Shown here piece after piece: positions 53,899 through 63,367 of a DNA stretch of 64,000 bases (its first letter is position 1; the number at the start of each line of letters is the position of its first letter). The stretch spans positions 3,986,279 to 4,050,278 of the forward strand of contig NZ_CP011514.1 in NCBI RefSeq assembly GCF_001653795.1, read 5' to 3'. The translations under genes were made by a program, and so were the position numbers. This DNA comes from Mitsuaria sp. 7. Its GTDB lineage: Bacteria > Pseudomonadota > Gammaproteobacteria > Burkholderiales > Burkholderiaceae_C. Below the pieces are notes generated by a model. That model had not been told where the DNA came from. It worked only from the letters and a program-made list of their open reading frames with translations, and made no database searches.

Positions 53899-54963
53899 TC
53901 AGAACACCAGCGGCAGGCCGACGCGCTGGCCGTCGCGCGCGCTGCGGTAGCAGGCGATCAGCAGTTCCAGCGAGCGCAGGCCCTCGTAGCCGTCGACCTG
54001 CGCCTGCGCCTCGCCGCGCAGCGTCTGGATGACGTTGTCGTAGTACGCGGCGTGGCCGAAGCCGTAGACGCTGGTCGTCTCGTAGCTGGCGTTCTTCACC
54101 AGCTCGTCGTCGGGATGCGGCGTGTCGAAGGCCCAGTGCTCGATCTTGTTGACCGCGGTGCCGCCGATCTTGACCGTGCCCTTCTCGCCGAGGATGGTGA
54201 TCGAGCCTTCCAGGTTCTGCGGGTAGGTCAGCATCGTCACGTTGATGCTGGCCAGGCCGCCGTGGCGCAGGCGCAGCGCCAGCACGCCGGTGTCCTCGGC
54301 CTCGATGTCGCGGTCCAGCGTGGCGGTGTAGGCGTGGACGTTGTCCACCGGGCCGACCAGCCAGTCCAGCAGGTCGACGTAATGGCTGGCCTGGTTCATG
54401 AAGGCGCCGCCGTCCATGTCCCAGCGGCCGCGCCAGCGGGCGGCGTCGTAATAGCTCTGCGGGCGGGTCCAGAACACGTTGACCGTGCTCATGAAGATGC
54501 GGCCGAAGCGGCCTTCTTCCAGCGCCTTCTTCACCAGTTGCACGGTCGCGTTCAGGCGGTTCTGCTTGACGACGAAGAGCTTCACGCCCGCGTCGCGGCA
54601 GGCACGGACCATGGCCTGGCCTTCCTCGAACTTCGTCGCCATCGGCTTCTCGCTGAGCACGTGGCGGCCGGCCTGGGCGCAGGCGATGGCCTGCTGCGCG
54701 TGCAGCCCGCTGGGCGTGGACAGCACGACCAGGTCGGCGTCCGAGCCCGCCAGCAGCGCGTCCAGCGAGGCGAAGCCGCGGTCGGCCGGCAGGCCGGTCT
54801 GGGCCAGCGCGGCCAGCACGGCGTCGGGGCGCGTATCGCAGACGGCGACCAGCTCCGCGCGGCCCTGATGCCGGGTCAGCGCGTCGACGTGGTTCTTCGA
54901 AATTCGGCCGCAACCGACCAGGGCGACGCGGACCGGGCGGTCCAGGATGGGGAACTGAGGCAT
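53899..54963 (-). CDS. wbpB: UDP-2-acetamido-uronate 3-dehydrogenase (WbpB/WlbA, Gfo/Idh/MocA family)
   Basis: The 354-residue oxidoreductase has the NAD-binding start [39 protein letters not shown] with the conserved EKP motif, [19 protein letters not shown] and [20 protein letters not shown]. It oxidises C3 of UDP-GlcNAcA. WbpA, which makes UDP-GlcNAcA from UDP-GlcNAc, is not present in the window. wbpB is the first gene of the minus-strand island and diverges from lysS across an inverted repeat. Confidence 0.92.
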   Translation of the reverse strand: MPQFPILDRPVRVALVGCGRISKNHVDALTRHQGRAELVAVCDTRPDAVLAALAQTGLPADRGFASLDALLAGSDADLVVLSTPSGLHAQQAIACAQAGRHVLSEKPMATKFEEGQAMVRACRDAGVKLFVVKQNRLNATVQLVKKALEEGRFGRIFMSTVNVFWTRPQSYYDAARWRGRWDMDGGAFMNQASHYVDLLDWLVGPVDNVHAYTATLDRDIEAEDTGVLALRLRHGGLASINVTMLTYPQNLEGSITILGEKGTVKIGGTAVNKIEHWAFDTPHPDDELVKNASYETTSVYGFGHAAYYDNVIQTLRGEAQAQVDGYEGLRSLELLIACYRSARDGQRVGLPLVF

Positions 54964-54964
54964 G

Positions 54965-54996
54965 GGGCGCGATTTTAAGAGCCTAAAATCGCGCCC
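54965..54996. promoter_or_regulatory. Perfect 13-bp inverted repeat in the wbpB-lysS divergent spacer
   Basis: Arms 54965-54977 and 54984-54996 (GGGCGCGATTTTA / TAAAATCGCGCCC) flank a 6-nt centre. The repeat starts 2 nt upstream of the wbpB start codon. TAAAAT, a good -10 box, occurs on both strands within the arms. The 53-nt spacer has room for little else, so the repeat is likely the core of both promoters, or an operator on both. A rho-independent terminator is unlikely, as no gene reads into it. Confidence 0.65.
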
Positions 54997-55016
54997 TGCC
55001 CTTTTTGCAGCCCACG

Positions 55017-56558
55017 ATGAGCCAGCCCCAAGACCCCCAGACCGGCAACGACACGCCGGCGCCCGCCCAAGACGAGAACAAGCTGATCGCAGAACGCCGC
55101 GAGAAACTCGCCGCCGTCCGCGAAAAAGCCAAGGCCAAGGGGGTCGCGGCCTTCCCCAACGACTTCAAACCGCAGCACCGCGCGCAGCCGCTGCAGGCCC
55201 GGTACGGCGAGCTCTCCAACGAGGAACTCGAGCCCCAGGCTGTCGCCGTGACCGTGGCCGGCCGCATGATGCTCAAGCGCATCATGGGCAAGGCCAGCTT
55301 CGCCACGCTGCAGGATGCCACCGGCGCGATCCAGCTCTTCCTGTCCAAGGACGCGTTGGGCGAAGAGCTCTACGCCGACTTCAAGCACTTCGACCTGGGC
55401 GACATCCTGGGCGCGGAGGGCACGCTCTTCCGCACCCGCACCGGCGAGCTGTCGGTCAAGGTCACGACCCTGCGCCTGCTGACCAAGTCGCTGCGCCCGC
55501 TGCCGGACAAGTTCCACGGCATGGCCGACCAGGAGCAGAAATATCGCCAGCGCTATGCCGACCTGATCTCCGACGGCAAGGCGCGCGACCGCTTCGTCGC
55601 GCGTTCCAAGGCCGTGTCCTCGATCCGCTCGTACATGGTCGAGAACGGCTTCCTGGAAGTCGAGACGCCCATGCTGCACCCGATCCCGGGTGGCGCGAAC
55701 GCCAAGCCCTTCATCACGCACCACAACGCGCTGGACCAGGAGATGTACCTGCGCATCGCGCCGGAGCTCTACCTGAAGCGCCTGGTGGTGGGCGGTTTTG
55801 AACGCGTCTTCGAGATCAACCGCAACTTCCGCAACGAGGGGATCAGCGTCCGGCACAACCCCGAGTTCACGATGATGGAGTTCTACGCGGCCTACTGGAC
55901 CCACCAGGAGGTCATGAGCTTCACCGAGGAAGTGATCCGCCACGCCGCGCGCGCCGCCACCGGCAGCGCCCAGGTCACCTACGCCGGCAAGCCGGTCGAC
56001 CTGGAGAAGCCGTTCACGCGCCTGTCGGTGCGCCAGTCGCTGATCGTGCACGCGGGCGTGAGCGAAGCCGAGGCCGACGACGCCGACGTGCTGCGCGCGA
56101 AGCTCAAGGAACTGGGCGAGGAAGCGCCCAAGCACTGGGGCCTCTCGGCGCTGCAGTTCGGCATGTTCGAGGCGGCGGTCGAGGAGAAGCTCTGGGAGCC
56201 GACCTTCATCGTCGACTACCCGGTGGAGGTCTCCCCGCTGGCGCGTGCCTCGGATGCGGACCCGACCATCACCGAGCGTTTCGAGCTCTTCATCACCGGT
56301 CGCGAGTACGCCAACGGCTTCTCCGAGCTGAACGATGCCGAGGACCAGGCTGCGCGCTTCCAGTCGCAGGTGGCCAACAAGGATGCGGGCGACGAGGAGG
56401 CGATGTTCTTCGACGCCGACTTCATCCGTGCGCTCGAGTACGGCATGCCTCCGACGGGCGGTTGCGGCATCGGCATCGATCGTCTGATGATGCTGATCAC
56501 CGACAGCCCCTCGATCCGCGACGTGATCCTCTTCCCGGCGCTGCGCCGCGAGGCTTGA
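55017..56558 (+). CDS. lysS: Lysyl-tRNA synthetase, class II
   Basis: LysS attaches lysine to tRNA-Lys. The 513-residue protein has an N-terminal OB-fold anticodon domain ([20 protein letters not shown]) and the class II motifs: motif 1 around [20 protein letters not shown], motif 2 [20 protein letters not shown] and motif 3 [17 protein letters not shown] chose the ATG at 55017; the frame reaches a TTG at 55005 only. It diverges from wbpB. A bidirectional terminator follows at 56705-56735. Confidence 0.97.
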   Translation: MSQPQDPQTGNDTPAPAQDENKLIAERREKLAAVREKAKAKGVAAFPNDFKPQHRAQPLQARYGELSNEELEPQAVAVTVAGRMMLKRIMGKASFATLQDATGAIQLFLSKDALGEELYADFKHFDLGDILGAEGTLFRTRTGELSVKVTTLRLLTKSLRPLPDKFHGMADQEQKYRQRYADLISDGKARDRFVARSKAVSSIRSYMVENGFLEVETPMLHPIPGGANAKPFITHHNALDQEMYLRIAPELYLKRLVVGGFERVFEINRNFRNEGISVRHNPEFTMMEFYAAYWTHQEVMSFTEEVIRHAARAATGSAQVTYAGKPVDLEKPFTRLSVRQSLIVHAGVSEAEADDADVLRAKLKELGEEAPKHWGLSALQFGMFEAAVEEKLWEPTFIVDYPVEVSPLARASDADPTITERFELFITGREYANGFSELNDAEDQAARFQSQVANKDAGDEEAMFFDADFIRALEYGMPPTGGCGIGIDRLMMLITDSPSIRDVILFPALRREA

Positions 56559-56704
56559 GTCAAACGCGCACCACCTGACCCCATTCAACGTGCAGTCAAC
56601 GACTGCGAGTGGGGCCGGAATGGTGCTGGAGGTTCGCGGACGCGAGGCCTCCTGCACCGTGGAGTGCCCGCGCTTGGCCTCACGAACGCAAGCCTTCATG
56701 AACG

Positions 56705-56735
56705 AAAAAAGGACACCCACACGGGTGTCCTTTTT
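56705..56735. terminator. Bidirectional rho-independent terminator between lysS and the DUF4148 gene
   Basis: An 8-bp perfect stem (arms 56711-56718 and 56723-56730) with a 4-nt loop is flanked by six As on the left and five Ts on the right, so it can end both lysS and the convergent DUF4148 transcript. No gene is seen in the rest of 56559-56795. Confidence 0.85.
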
Positions 56736-56795
56736 CTTTGCTGGCCCCCCAGGCCGGCCGGTGCATCCGGCAGTGTCGAGGGGGAAGCGTCAGGC

Positions 56796-57080
56796 TTACT
56801 TGGCCGAGTTGCCTTCGGTGGCGGCGCCCTTCTTGGCGGCGGTCTTCACGGCGGCCTTCTTGGCGGCGATCTGGGCCGAGGTCGGCGAATTGATGCCGTT
56901 CTCCAGCGAGCCGACGCCTTCCTGCTCGGACGTCAGCGCGGCGAGTTCACCGGATTCACGAGCGGCTTGCAGCTCGGCGATGACTTCGGCGCGGGTCTTC
57001 TGGACCGGTTCGGCGGCGAAGGTGGCGCCGGCGGTCAGGAAGGCGGCGGCAATCAGGGTGGTCTTGATCAGGGTGTTCAT
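56796..57080 (-). CDS. DUF4148-like small secreted protein
   Basis: The 94-residue protein has a cleavable signal peptide (MNTLIKTTLIAAAFLTAGATFA) followed by KTRAEVIAELQAARESGELAAL, the short motif of the DUF4148 family common in Burkholderiales. The C-terminal third is Ala/Lys-rich. Such proteins are periplasmic and uncharacterised. A strong TAGGAG Shine-Dalgarno sequence lies 8 nt before the ATG. It is convergent with lysS. Confidence 0.85.
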   Translation of the reverse strand: MNTLIKTTLIAAAFLTAGATFAAEPVQKTRAEVIAELQAARESGELAALTSEQEGVGSLENGINSPTSAQIAAKKAAVKTAAKKGAATEGNSAK

Positions 57081-57408
57081 GGCGGGCTCCTAGCGGTTCG
57101 TTGCACCGGACTCCGCACTCCGCGTCGTCCATGGGTTGAACTCTAGGCGCCGCCGCCTAGGGGAAACACTAGGCAATCTGGAAAGATCCGTTCACGGATT
57201 GTCAACAATCCCTCAATCGCACACTTAGCGTACAGCGGTCGGGGTCAAGGATTGTTTCAAAAAGATGCTGCCTAGGCAGGGACCACCCTCCCGGAATCGC
57301 GGTAATCACGATGCGTTTCCACCACGGGGCTTCAAACGCGTCATCCGCCGCGCTGCTAATAATCACGACATCAGACGCTCGCTCCGGCTGCGTCACGAAG
57401 GACTGCCA
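57081..57408. other. 328-nt gene-free region rich in CTAG palindromes
   Basis: No gene with support is visible here; open frames on both strands lack a ribosome site or family sequence. The region is less GC-rich than its surroundings. It has CTAGGCG...CGCCTAG (arms 57143-57149 and 57154-57160), a further CTAGGC near 57170, the palindrome CTGCCTAGGCAG (57268-57279), and GGATTG-TCAA-CAATCC (57196-57211). It separates the DUF4148 gene from the toxin-antitoxin pair and should hold both divergent promoters. Confidence 0.5.
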
Positions 57409-57663
57409 ATGACCACGTTTGAATTCAAGTTGGAACTTTCCGATCGCTTTGCGCGAGATGCCCTGGCCGCAGGCTTCCTGAATGCGAAGGCGGTTCGCGC
57501 GCTCATCAAGGACGCCATGGCGCGTCGCGCTGCACAGGAGTTGCTGGACGGTGCCGCCCGCGGCCAGGTAGCGATGTCCAAACCGATGTCGATGAAGGCG
57601 ATCCAGGCCGAAGTGAATGCCGTGCGCCGTGAGCGCGATTCGAAGGGCGCCATCGGGAAATGA
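57409..57663 (+). CDS. Antitoxin-like protein of a PIN-type toxin-antitoxin pair
   Basis: The 84-residue protein is short and charged (FEFKLELSDRFARDALAAGFLNAKAVRALIKDAM), with a predicted helix-rich N-terminus and a basic C-terminus. It has no family I can name. The call rests on its position: it ends in an ATGA overlap with the PIN toxin gene and has a good AAGGA Shine-Dalgarno sequence 7 nt before the ATG at 57409. The upstream extension of the frame has no ribosome site. It should bind the toxin and the operon's own promoter. Confidence 0.65.
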   Translation: MTTFEFKLELSDRFARDALAAGFLNAKAVRALIKDAMARRAAQELLDGAARGQVAMSKPMSMKAIQAEVNAVRRERDSKGAIGK

Positions 57664-58091
57664 GCGGTCGCGCACGTTGGGTCGTGGACACCAACGTGCT
57701 GGTGTCCGCGTTTCTCTGGGGCCGCAATCCCGCCAGGATCATCGAAGCGGTCGCCGAAGGCGAGGTCCAGCTGTTCACCAGCAAGGCACTTCTGGACGAG
57801 CTCGCCGCAACACTCGCGAAGAAAAAGCTTGCGAAGGCGGTATCAGCGACCGGTTTTTCTTCGGAGGAACTCGTCGCGCGCTATCGACAGTTCTCCACGC
57901 TGATCACTGCCCGGCGACTGGCGTTCACCGCCTGTCGCGATGTTGATGACGACAAGGTGCTTGCCTGCGCGATAACAGCGCGGGCCGTGTTGATCGTGTC
58001 TGGCGACGACGATTTGCTATCGATGAAAGACTTCGACGACATCCCGATCATGACGGTGGCGCAGGCGCTGAAAACGCTGCCCGACCGTTGA
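57660..58091 (+). CDS. PIN-domain toxin (putative VapC-like RNase)
   Basis: The 143-residue protein has the PIN metal-site pattern: Asp in VVDTNVLVSAFLWG, Glu in KALLDELAATLAKKKL, and two Asp-rich motifs TACRDVDDDKVLACA and VSGDDDLLSM. These give the usual set of acidic ligands for Mg2+. It resembles the TIGR00305-type putative toxin components. PIN toxins cleave RNA and halt growth until the antitoxin neutralises them. Its codon use and the adjacent AT-richer DNA suggest acquisition by transfer. Confidence 0.82.
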   Translation: MSGRARWVVDTNVLVSAFLWGRNPARIIEAVAEGEVQLFTSKALLDELAATLAKKKLAKAVSATGFSSEELVARYRQFSTLITARRLAFTACRDVDDDKVLACAITARAVLIVSGDDDLLSMKDFDDIPIMTVAQALKTLPDR

Positions 58092-58129
58092 CCGAGTCGC
58101 GGCGACGTTCGCCAGCGACTCGGAATCGA

Positions 58130-58939
58130 TCACTGATGCTTGAACGCCGGCGCCCGCTTCGCCAGGAACGCGTCCATGCCTTCGCGCTGGTCGTCGGAGC
58201 CGAACAGCGCGTGGAAGTAGCGCCGCTCGATCGCGACGCCGTCGGTCAGCGGGCCCTGGTAGGCCAGGTTGACCAGCTCCTTGATCAGCATCGTCGACGG
58301 GCCGCTGAAGCCGTTGATCGTCTCCGCCGCCGTCAGCGCCTCGGCCATCAACTGATCCGCCGGCACCACGCGCGACACCAGCCCGGCGCGTTCCGCCTCG
58401 GCCGCGTCCATCATGCGGGCCGTCAGCAGCATGTCCATCGCCTTGCTCTTGCTGACCGCGCGCGGCAGGCGCTGCGTGCCGCCCGCGCCGGGGATGATGC
58501 CCAGCTTGATCTCCGGCTGGCCGAAGCGCGCCGTGTCCGCCGCGATGATGAAGTCGCACATCATCGCCAGCTCGCACCCGCCGCCCAGGGCAAAACCTGA
58601 CACCGCGCCGATCACCGGCTTGCGGACCTGCAGGATGGTCTCCCAGTTCTTCGAGATCAACCCGCTCTTGAACGCCGACATGAACGTGTGCGGCGCCATC
58701 GTCGGAATGTCCGCGCCGGCCGCGAAGGCGCGCTCGCTGCCGGTCAGCACGATGCAGCCGATGCCGTCGTCCGCGTCGAAGGCCAGCAGCGCACGGCCCA
58801 GTTCGTCCATCAGCGGGTCGCTCAGCGCGTTCAGCTGCTTCGGGCGGTTCAGCCGGATCACACCGGTCTTGCGATCGCCGGCGCCGGCGACCTCCACCAG
58901 GATGTTCTCGAACGTCACGCCGGTCAGGGCTGCAATCAT
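58130..58939 (-). CDS. Enoyl-CoA hydratase/isomerase family protein
   Basis: The 269-residue crotonase-fold protein has the oxyanion-hole motif SERAFAAGADIPTMA, then ISGFALGGGCELAMMCD-like sequence (AVSGFALGGGCELAMM), and GQPEIKLGIIPGAGGTQRLPR, which supplies the Glu pair. It hydrates enoyl-CoA in fatty-acid or phenylacetate-type degradation. Specific pathway cannot be assigned, because no other beta-oxidation gene is present. It is convergent with the toxin gene, 38 nt apart. Confidence 0.92.
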   Translation of the reverse strand: MIAALTGVTFENILVEVAGAGDRKTGVIRLNRPKQLNALSDPLMDELGRALLAFDADDGIGCIVLTGSERAFAAGADIPTMAPHTFMSAFKSGLISKNWETILQVRKPVIGAVSGFALGGGCELAMMCDFIIAADTARFGQPEIKLGIIPGAGGTQRLPRAVSKSKAMDMLLTARMMDAAEAERAGLVSRVVPADQLMAEALTAAETINGFSGPSTMLIKELVNLAYQGPLTDGVAIERRYFHALFGSDDQREGMDAFLAKRAPAFKHQ

Positions 58940-59003
58940 GGGATGTCTCCTCGTACTGGAATGGCGGCAACTATAGGGGCGACGAAGAAAGCGCCCGTGA
59001 CGC

Positions 59004-60112
59004 TCAAGTACCCGCGCCGGATGTGCCGGATGCGGCGGGAGCGCCCGGAGCGGCAGACGCCGAGGGCGCCGGCGCCAGCGCCTGCTTGGGCGGCGCCTTC
59101 AGCACCAGGTCGATGTGGGTGCGCGGGTCGGTCGGACGGTTCTGCCAGATCCGCACCCGCACCGGCAGGTACTGCAGCGACGGCGCCAGCCAGAACTCGG
59201 CCTGCATGTCGCCGCGCGTGTCGCTCATGTCCGAATCCACGTGCCACGCCGGGATGGGACCCAGCGGCGTCGCGACCTCTTCCAGCCCCGTCACCTTGTA
59301 GCGCCACAGATGCACGTTGCGCGGCAACGCCAGCGGTTGCTGGATCAGCAGGTCGCCCTGCGCGGCCTGGCGGCCGGTCAGGAACAGCCAGGTAAGCTGC
59401 ACGAACTGGCTGGCCGCGTCCTGCGTGCCGTCGGGCACCGGCGCCCGCCGGCCGTTGGCCAGGCGCACGCCGCCGAGATCGAAAAGCAAGGTCGTCTGCC
59501 GGTTCCCGCCCGCGAGCCCGCCGGTCACCTCGTCGAAACGACGCGGCGCGAGGCCCAGCGGCGTGATGTCGCCGTCGCTGCTCATCCGGCGCGACATCAG
59601 CGGTGCGATCTTCGGGCCGATCCAGGCTTCGAGATGCACCTGGTAGTGCGAGCCGTCCCGCAGCCATTGCACGCGGGCATCGCCGTACACGGGGCCGCGG
59701 AAGTCGCCGGTCAGCTTGTAGTCGAGCTCGGTCGACAGCGGCCATTCGATGCCCGGCATCCACTCGCCGACCGCGTCGGACACCGCGAGCGCCGGCGGCA
59801 TCGCCAGCGCCTGCAGCTCAGGCGTCGGCTCGCTGGCGGCGGGATCGCGCGGCAGCGGCGCCGGGCCGTCGCCCAGCGCGGGCATCGATTCGATGTGGCG
59901 TTGCGGCGCGCCCTGCGGTCCGTCCTTGGGCGGCGTGGTGGCCGGCGGCGGCGGCGGGGCCGGCGCCAGTTCCCGGATGAACGCCGCCTGCAGCCGCTCG
60001 GGCTCCGGCGTCCCGGGCGTCCACGCGTCGTGGAGCTCTCGCGCGCCGCTCAGCAGCCAGAGGTGGGCACCGATGACCGCCGCCGTGAGCCCGGCGAGGG
60101 GGAGCCGATGTC

Positions 60113-60128
<16 letters not shown>
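59004..60128 (-). CDS. DUF3108 domain-containing protein
   Basis: The 374-residue protein has an N-terminal hydrophobic anchor (residues 8-28), a Pro/Ala-rich linker to about residue 115 and a C-terminal beta-rich domain with ELDYKLTGDFRGPVYGDARVQW and QYLPVRVRIWQN, as in DUF3108 proteins. It is likely anchored in the inner membrane facing the periplasm. Function unknown. It overlaps the M61 peptidase end by 16 nt, so the two are probably translated together. The last 30 residues are Ala/Pro-rich. Confidence 0.85.
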
Positions 60129-61879
<1,751 letters not shown>

Positions 61880-61991
61880 GAGGAACAGCCTACCAAGCCC
61901 GGCGGCCGCATGGTGCGCGACCGGGCGGTTCTCGTTCAAATGAACCGGACCAGGGTTCGTCCGGATCGACGCCCCCGAGGGTTCTGGGGAA

Positions 61992-62462
61992 TCAGGTGCC
62001 CTGGGCGGCGATGAAGCAGCTGAGCGCAGCCACGGCGCTCAGCCGGAAGCGCAGCGTCAGCCAGGGCGAGGCGCCCAGCGACGGGTACAGCTTGCGGTCG
62101 GCGACGTAGCAGGCGATCAGCAGGAAGCCCTCGATCACCAGCCCGGCGTACGGGGGCATCGTCGAGGCGATCCAGGCCAGCAGCGCCGGCACGATGCCCC
62201 AGATGAAGGGCGCGGGCGACGGGATGCTCTGGCGCATGCCCAGGCCCCAGTGGATCGCCCCCAGGAAGGTGATCACGATGGCCGCGTAGCGCGACAGGCC
62301 GTCGGTGACGTAGGGGTGCGCGTCCTCCCGCACCAGCCACACCAGCGCCGCGCCGAGCACGAAGGGGATCAGGCCCGCATAGCCCAGTCGCGCGGCGATC
62401 GGGTTGACGGAGGCCGAGGCGGCGTGCACCGGAGCGGCGTGGTGGTGGGTGCGGTCGGTCAT
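61992..62462 (-). CDS. DUF3429 small membrane protein
   Basis: The 156-residue protein has four hydrophobic segments at about residues 27-44, 61-80, 87-104 and 110-122, and the sequence GAIHWGLGMRQ plus SLGASPWLTLRFRLS matches the DUF3429 family. Function unknown. A His-rich N-terminus (DRTHHHAAPVHAAS) is exposed. It is followed after 112 nt by the M61 peptidase and preceded by dsbC after 58 nt. Confidence 0.85.
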   Translation of the reverse strand: MTDRTHHHAAPVHAASASVNPIAARLGYAGLIPFVLGAALVWLVREDAHPYVTDGLSRYAAIVITFLGAIHWGLGMRQSIPSPAPFIWGIVPALLAWIASTMPPYAGLVIEGFLLIACYVADRKLYPSLGASPWLTLRFRLSAVAALSCFIAAQGT

Positions 62463-62520
62463 CGGGAGCGGTCAGTGATCAGTCAAGGATCAGGCGGGAT
62501 GCCATCGGGATTCGATGGGA

Positions 62521-63318
62521 TCAGGACTTCTTCTGGTTCTTGTCCGCTTCCTGGATCGCCTGGAAGCGTTGCTCGAGCTGCTGCGGGCTGATCGCGCCCG
62601 GGGCGCGGGTGCCGTTCTCGAACAGGATGGCGGGCGTGCCGTTGACGCGGATCTTCTGGCTCAGGGCCAGGTTGCGCTGGATGGCGGAGCTGTCGCATTT
62701 CGGATCGGCCGGCGGGGCCATCGCGCCGTCGATCATCCAGTTGCGCCAGGCGACGGTGTTGTCCTTGGCGCACCACATGGTGCGCGACTTCTCCGGCGAG
62801 TCCCCGCCGAGGATGGGGATCACGAAGGTGTAGACGGTGATGTTGTCGACCTCTTGCAGCGACTTCTCGAAGCGCTTGCAGTAGCCGCAGTTCGGGTCGG
62901 CGAAGACGGCGATGCGGCGCTTGCCGTCGCCCTTCTTCCAGACGATCGCGTCCTTGAGCGGCAGCGAGGCGAAGTCGATCGCGGTGAGCTTGTCGACGCG
63001 CTCCTGGGTGAGGTTCTTGCGGTTCTTCAGGTCGAGGATCTCGCCCTCGACGAGGTACTGGCCGCCGGCATCCGTGTAGCGGATCTCGCTGCCGATGCGG
63101 ACTTCCCACAGCCCGGCGATGGGGCTGGGGCGGATCTCGTCGATCTTGATCTCCTTGGGCATCATCGCGGTGAGGTTCTTGCGGATGGTGTCCTCATTGG
63201 CCTGGGCCGAACAGCCGTACAGGCCGAGCGCGGCCAGCGAGGCGGCCAGGGCCAGGGTCTTGCGGGAGATCCTGCGGGAGCGCTTGAGGGCGGAGGACGT
63301 GGGGAACATGGACGTCAT
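62521..63318 (-). CDS. dsbC: Thiol:disulfide interchange protein DsbC
   Basis: DsbC isomerises wrong disulfide bonds in the periplasm and is kept reduced by DsbD. The 265-residue protein has an N-terminal dimerisation domain (MMPKEIKIDEIRPSPIAGLWEV), then the thioredoxin domain with AVFADPNCGYCKRFEKSL, active-site C144 and C147, plus a structural Cys pair near residues 182 and 207 (WCAKDN, PKCDSS). The signal sequence carries a lipobox-like LYGC at residues 33-36, so the mature protein may be a lipoprotein. It is followed by DUF3429. Confidence 0.93.
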   Translation of the reverse strand: MTSMFPTSSALKRSRRISRKTLALAASLAALGLYGCSAQANEDTIRKNLTAMMPKEIKIDEIRPSPIAGLWEVRIGSEIRYTDAGGQYLVEGEILDLKNRKNLTQERVDKLTAIDFASLPLKDAIVWKKGDGKRRIAVFADPNCGYCKRFEKSLQEVDNITVYTFVIPILGGDSPEKSRTMWCAKDNTVAWRNWMIDGAMAPPADPKCDSSAIQRNLALSQKIRVNGTPAILFENGTRAPGAISPQQLEQRFQAIQEADKNQKKS

Positions 63319-63367
63319 GTGAACTTTCGAAGGCTTTCAGGTGAACGGATGACACCGTTCAGTGCGT

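Noticed and set aside
56590..57093. 167-residue plus-strand frame downstream of lysS
   Set aside because: It runs through the terminator hairpin and opposite the DUF4148 gene, is Ala/Ser/Arg-rich and has no ribosome site.
57202..57675. 157-residue minus-strand frame opposite the antitoxin
   Set aside because: No ribosome site and no family features; the plus strand antitoxin has a strong one and is coupled to the toxin.
61934..61945. GTTCAAATGAAC upstream of the M61 peptidase as a further MarR/EPS operator
   Set aside because: The arms match but the centre is 2 nt rather than 5, so the spacing of half-sites is different; probably chance.
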